The notes beneath the pieces are model-generated. The model worked only from the letters and a program-made list of their open reading frames with translations. It did not search any database and was not told where the DNA came from. A stretch of 7,969 nucleotides of DNA. It comes from Verrucomicrobia bacterium TMED40 (GTDB lineage: Bacteria > Verrucomicrobiota > Verrucomicrobiia > Opitutales > Seribacteraceae). Positions 5,891 through 7,969 of the stretch are shown here, piece by piece. Location: contig NHCT01000031.1 of NCBI GenBank assembly GCA_002167605.1, positions 5,127 through 13,095 of the forward strand, written 5' to 3'. The translations under genes were made by a program, and so were the position numbers. Every line of letters starts with the position of its first letter. Positions within the stretch are counted from its first letter, which is position 1.

Positions 5891-7267
5891 CTATGGTTTT
5901 TTCTTCCTCTTCGGAAGATGAAGCAGCCCGAGAAAGGCGGGTTCCCGCAATTGCCTGTTCCATTGGATACGCAAGCGGTTCAAATGCTCGACCTTATCCG
6001 GAAAGCGATCGGCCAGGTCGGTTGATTCGCCAAGATCCTTTCCGAGATCGTAGAGTTGAGCCTTTCCCCCCTTCCAGGGAATCAAAATCTTTTCATTGCC
6101 CTGACGCACCGCGAACCGGTTGCGATCGAATTGGCGAAGATAAATCGCTTCATGAGGCGCCCCCTTGTTCTCCCCCGTAAGATAAGGGATCAGGTTGACG
6201 CCATCCAGAGGTTTTCCTTCGGGAACTTCAGCGCCTGAGAGAGCCACCACGGTCCCGCCCAAATCCAATGCACTCACGGGCTTATCATAGACCCTGCCTT
6301 CCGGGAGTCTGCCCTTCCACTGAAGAGCGAAAGGAACGCGGAAACCGCCCTCCCAGGCATCTCCCTTATCCCCCCGAAGCGGATTGTTACGGGAGGCATT
6401 CTTGGAGGTTGGACCTCCATTGTCGGAAAGAAAGCAGATGATGGTTTTCTCTTCCAAACCATGCCTGCGCACTTCCTTCAAGACCCGCCCAACCCCATCA
6501 TCCACGGCACTCACCATAGCCGCGTAGGTTTTTCTCTTTGGATCTTGGATGTCGCTAAAACGATTCAAATATTTTTCCGTTGCTTCCAGGGGGGTGTGCG
6601 GGGCGTTGTAGGAAAGAAAAAGAAAGAACGGCCAATCCCTATTCCGTTCGACGAAGGAAACCGCCTCATCGGAAAAGTCATCGGTCAGGTATTTTCGCGG
6701 AGGAACCGGTTCGAAATTTTTCATCAACCAGGTGCGGTAGCTTTCGGACTCGCCCTTGGCATCCTGGCTTCTTCGAATGGTCAGTTTTTCCGGGAAATAG
6801 ACGTGGCCACCTCCCAAATGTCCGTAAAACTCGTCGAATCCACGCTTCATCGGATGGCTGGTGGGAATGTGAGCACCCAAATGCCACTTTCCAATAATCC
6901 CGGAATGATAACCGGCGGGCCTCAGGAGTTCCGCAATGGTTTTCTCCTCTCGGGTGAGGCCCATATCGGAATCCTGAGGCTGGTATTGGGGGTTTCTCTC
7001 GAAGCCAAACCTTTGGGGATAGCGGGCGGTCATGAAACCGGCACGCGATGGACCACAGACAGGGTAGGCAACATACCCGTTGGTGCAACGCACTCCGTTT
7101 CTGGCAATGGAATCAATGTGAGGTGTAGGTATGTCCTGGCATCCGTTGAAGCCGACATCCGCATAGCCCAAATCATCGCACATAATCACAATCATGTTGG
7201 GCTTCTCAACCTTGGCTGCACCGATTTGGGTAAAAAGTGAAAACAATACAAATATTTGTAATTTCAT
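5891..7267 (-). CDS. Exported type I sulfatase with canonical CGPSR motif
   Basis: This is a complete arylsulfatase-family enzyme of 458 residues counted from ATG at 7267. I prefer that start because it yields a normal signal peptide, MKLQIFVLFSLFTQIGAA (1-18). The frame is also open to ATG 7288 and TTG 7303, which would add 7 or 12 polar residues in front. Catalytic features are textbook: MCDDLGYADVGFNG with Asp31-Asp32 for calcium, VCGPSRAGFMT with Cys71 as formylglycine precursor and Arg75, GKWHLG with Lys127 and His129, NAPHTP with His224, LSDNGG with Asp282-Asn283, and RGDKGDAWEGG with Lys301. The C-terminal subdomain includes AQLYDLGKDLGESTDLADRF. The protein ends in a lysine-rich tail, KRKKKP. 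The stretch RYPQRFGFERNPQYQP after the Cys motif places it in a different subfamily from the sulfatase at 394-1884. It likely acts on a sulfated polysaccharide outside the cytoplasm; the substrate cannot be read from sequence. It starts 39 bases after the preceding sulfatase ends. No Shine-Dalgarno sequence is seen. Confidence 0.95.
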   Translation of the reverse strand: MKLQIFVLFSLFTQIGAAKVEKPNMIVIMCDDLGYADVGFNGCQDIPTPHIDSIARNGVRCTNGYVAYPVCGPSRAGFMTARYPQRFGFERNPQYQPQDSDMGLTREEKTIAELLRPAGYHSGIIGKWHLGAHIPTSHPMKRGFDEFYGHLGGGHVYFPEKLTIRRSQDAKGESESYRTWLMKNFEPVPPRKYLTDDFSDEAVSFVERNRDWPFFLFLSYNAPHTPLEATEKYLNRFSDIQDPKRKTYAAMVSAVDDGVGRVLKEVRRHGLEEKTIICFLSDNGGPTSKNASRNNPLRGDKGDAWEGGFRVPFALQWKGRLPEGRVYDKPVSALDLGGTVVALSGAEVPEGKPLDGVNLIPYLTGENKGAPHEAIYLRQFDRNRFAVRQGNEKILIPWKGGKAQLYDLGKDLGESTDLADRFPDKVEHLNRLRIQWNRQLREPAFLGLLHLPKRKKKP

Positions 7268-7306
7268 ACCAAAATAATATTGGGGCATTGGGACCCGGGA
7301 CAACCC

Positions 7307-7969
7307 TTATTTTTTCTTTTGAGCGATAAAATTTCTTTCGGTTGCAATGGGATCCGCATCTCCCAGTTCCTCGAGTTTTGCGTGGAGTTTGGACTTGAGC
7401 CGATTCATAACCTTCGCATGGCTACCCTTTTTGACCAGGTTTGAGAGTTCGTAGGGATCCTTCCTTAAATCATACAATTCGTACTTGGACCGGCGGTGGA
7501 GTTTCTCAACCAATGCCTTTGCCTGTTCGTCGTCATCCGCCAGAGGAACCCAGGAAGCCGCGGTATTGAGGACTTCCCCAGCCTCACCGCCCCCGTTTTT
7601 CAACTTCAGAGCCTGGCTCAGCGTGAGGTTGGAGGTAATGCTCCGATGGTTCGGATTGAAGATCAGGGAATACCCTTTGTCACGGATCGTACGAATGGGA
7701 AAAACCCGTTCCCGGTTGGCAATGATTCGACAGTTGGTGAAAGCCCCGTAGACGTAATCGCGCAGGGCAGAACCTTCTCCCTTAAGCAAGGCCAGAAAGC
7801 TTTTTCCATCGCAGGCTCCCTTGTCCAAGCTCCCTCCCAATCCATCGACCAACGTGGGCGTTACACCTGCCGTTGAGACGAGTTCCCTGACCACCGAACC
7901 GGGTCGGGTCACACCCGGCCAACGCATCACCAAACCGGTGCGCAAACCGTTATCGTAGCAGGTCCACTT
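7307..7969 (-). CDS. Type I sulfatase, C-terminal half only (5' end outside window)
   Basis: Only the last 220 residues of this sulfatase are in the window; the frame is open to the right edge, so this is truncation by the window and not gene damage. The visible part begins KWTCYDNGLRTGLVMRWPG, which corresponds to the conserved segment after the second metal site (Lys, then Y-x-x-G-x-x-x-x-x-x-x-RWPG). It continues with the STAGVTPTLVDGLG helix (32-45), DGKSFLALLKGE (54-65) and the C-terminal subdomain with YELYDLRKDPYELSNLV (163-179). The style matches N-sulfoglucosamine-sulfohydrolase-like sulfatases. It ends in QKKK, a basic tail like that of the next gene. An internal ATG at 7945 is not the start, because conserved sulfatase sequence continues upstream of it. 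The formylglycine motif and signal peptide cannot be assessed here. It is followed closely by the 5891-7267 sulfatase and is probably in the same transcript. Confidence 0.93.
   Translation of the reverse strand, partial: KWTCYDNGLRTGLVMRWPGVTRPGSVVRELVSTAGVTPTLVDGLGGSLDKGACDGKSFLALLKGEGSALRDYVYGAFTNCRIIANRERVFPIRTIRDKGYSLIFNPNHRSITSNLTLSQALKLKNGGGEAGEVLNTAASWVPLADDDEQAKALVEKLHRRSKYELYDLRKDPYELSNLVKKGSHAKVMNRLKSKLHAKLEELGDADPIATERNFIAQKKK

Noticed and set aside
6461..7240. A 259-codon open frame on the plus strand
   Set aside because: It is antisense to the CGPSR sulfatase, with catalytic motifs on the minus strand throughout. No domain is recognised in its translation.
7307..7945. A complete small sulfatase starting at the ATG at 7945
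   Set aside because: The conserved segment KWTCYDNGL lies upstream of that ATG in the same frame and runs to the window edge, so the gene is larger and only partly visible.

Overview
All recognisable genes lie on the minus strand and read right to left. They form one compact, operon-like run of exported-protein genes of the kind common in marine and soil members of the Planctomycetota-Verrucomicrobiota-Lentisphaerota group. The diagnostic pair is a DUF1501 protein directly downstream of a DUF1549/DUF1553 protein with a CAQCH motif, surrounded by type I sulfatases. Moderate GC and the style of the DUF1549 and DUF1501 proteins make me lean to Verrucomicrobiota over Planctomycetota. That assignment is an inference from gene content only; no marker gene is present.

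Layout in transcription order: (1) 7969-7307, the C-terminal half of a sulfatase whose start lies outside the window; (2) 7267-5891, a complete sulfatase with a textbook CGPSR formylglycine motif and a Sec signal peptide; (3) a 65-base gap with a small inverted repeat; (4) 5825-3876, an exported DUF1549/DUF1553 protein; (5) 3854-2604, a DUF1501 protein with a twin-arginine-like leader; (6) 2584-1901, a cytosolic beta-phosphoglucomutase-like HAD hydrolase; (7) 1884-394, a second complete sulfatase, with an atypical CSTAR motif and a lower GC content; (8) 393-1, which holds no intact gene. The last stretch carries the C-terminal part of a second HAD hydrolase of the same subfamily (169-2), running off the left edge and apparently lacking its N-terminal half.

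The genes plausibly work together on a sulfated polysaccharide or glycan outside the cytoplasm. Three sulfatases of at least two subfamilies would remove sulfate esters, and the DUF1549/DUF1553 and DUF1501 pair is exported with them. DUF1501 belongs to the same alkaline-phosphatase-like superfamily as sulfatases, but its role is not established. The HAD enzyme is the only protein expected in the cytoplasm and may act on a sugar phosphate derived from the substrate. No glycoside hydrolase, transporter, regulator or formylglycine-generating enzyme is visible, so the substrate cannot be named. No RNA gene, CRISPR array, insertion sequence or convincing terminator was found.

The points most worth a second look are the HAD remnant at the left edge, the departures from consensus in the active site of the 394-1884 sulfatase, the composition change towards that gene, and the uncharacterised DUF1501/DUF1549/DUF1553 pair inside a sulfatase operon.
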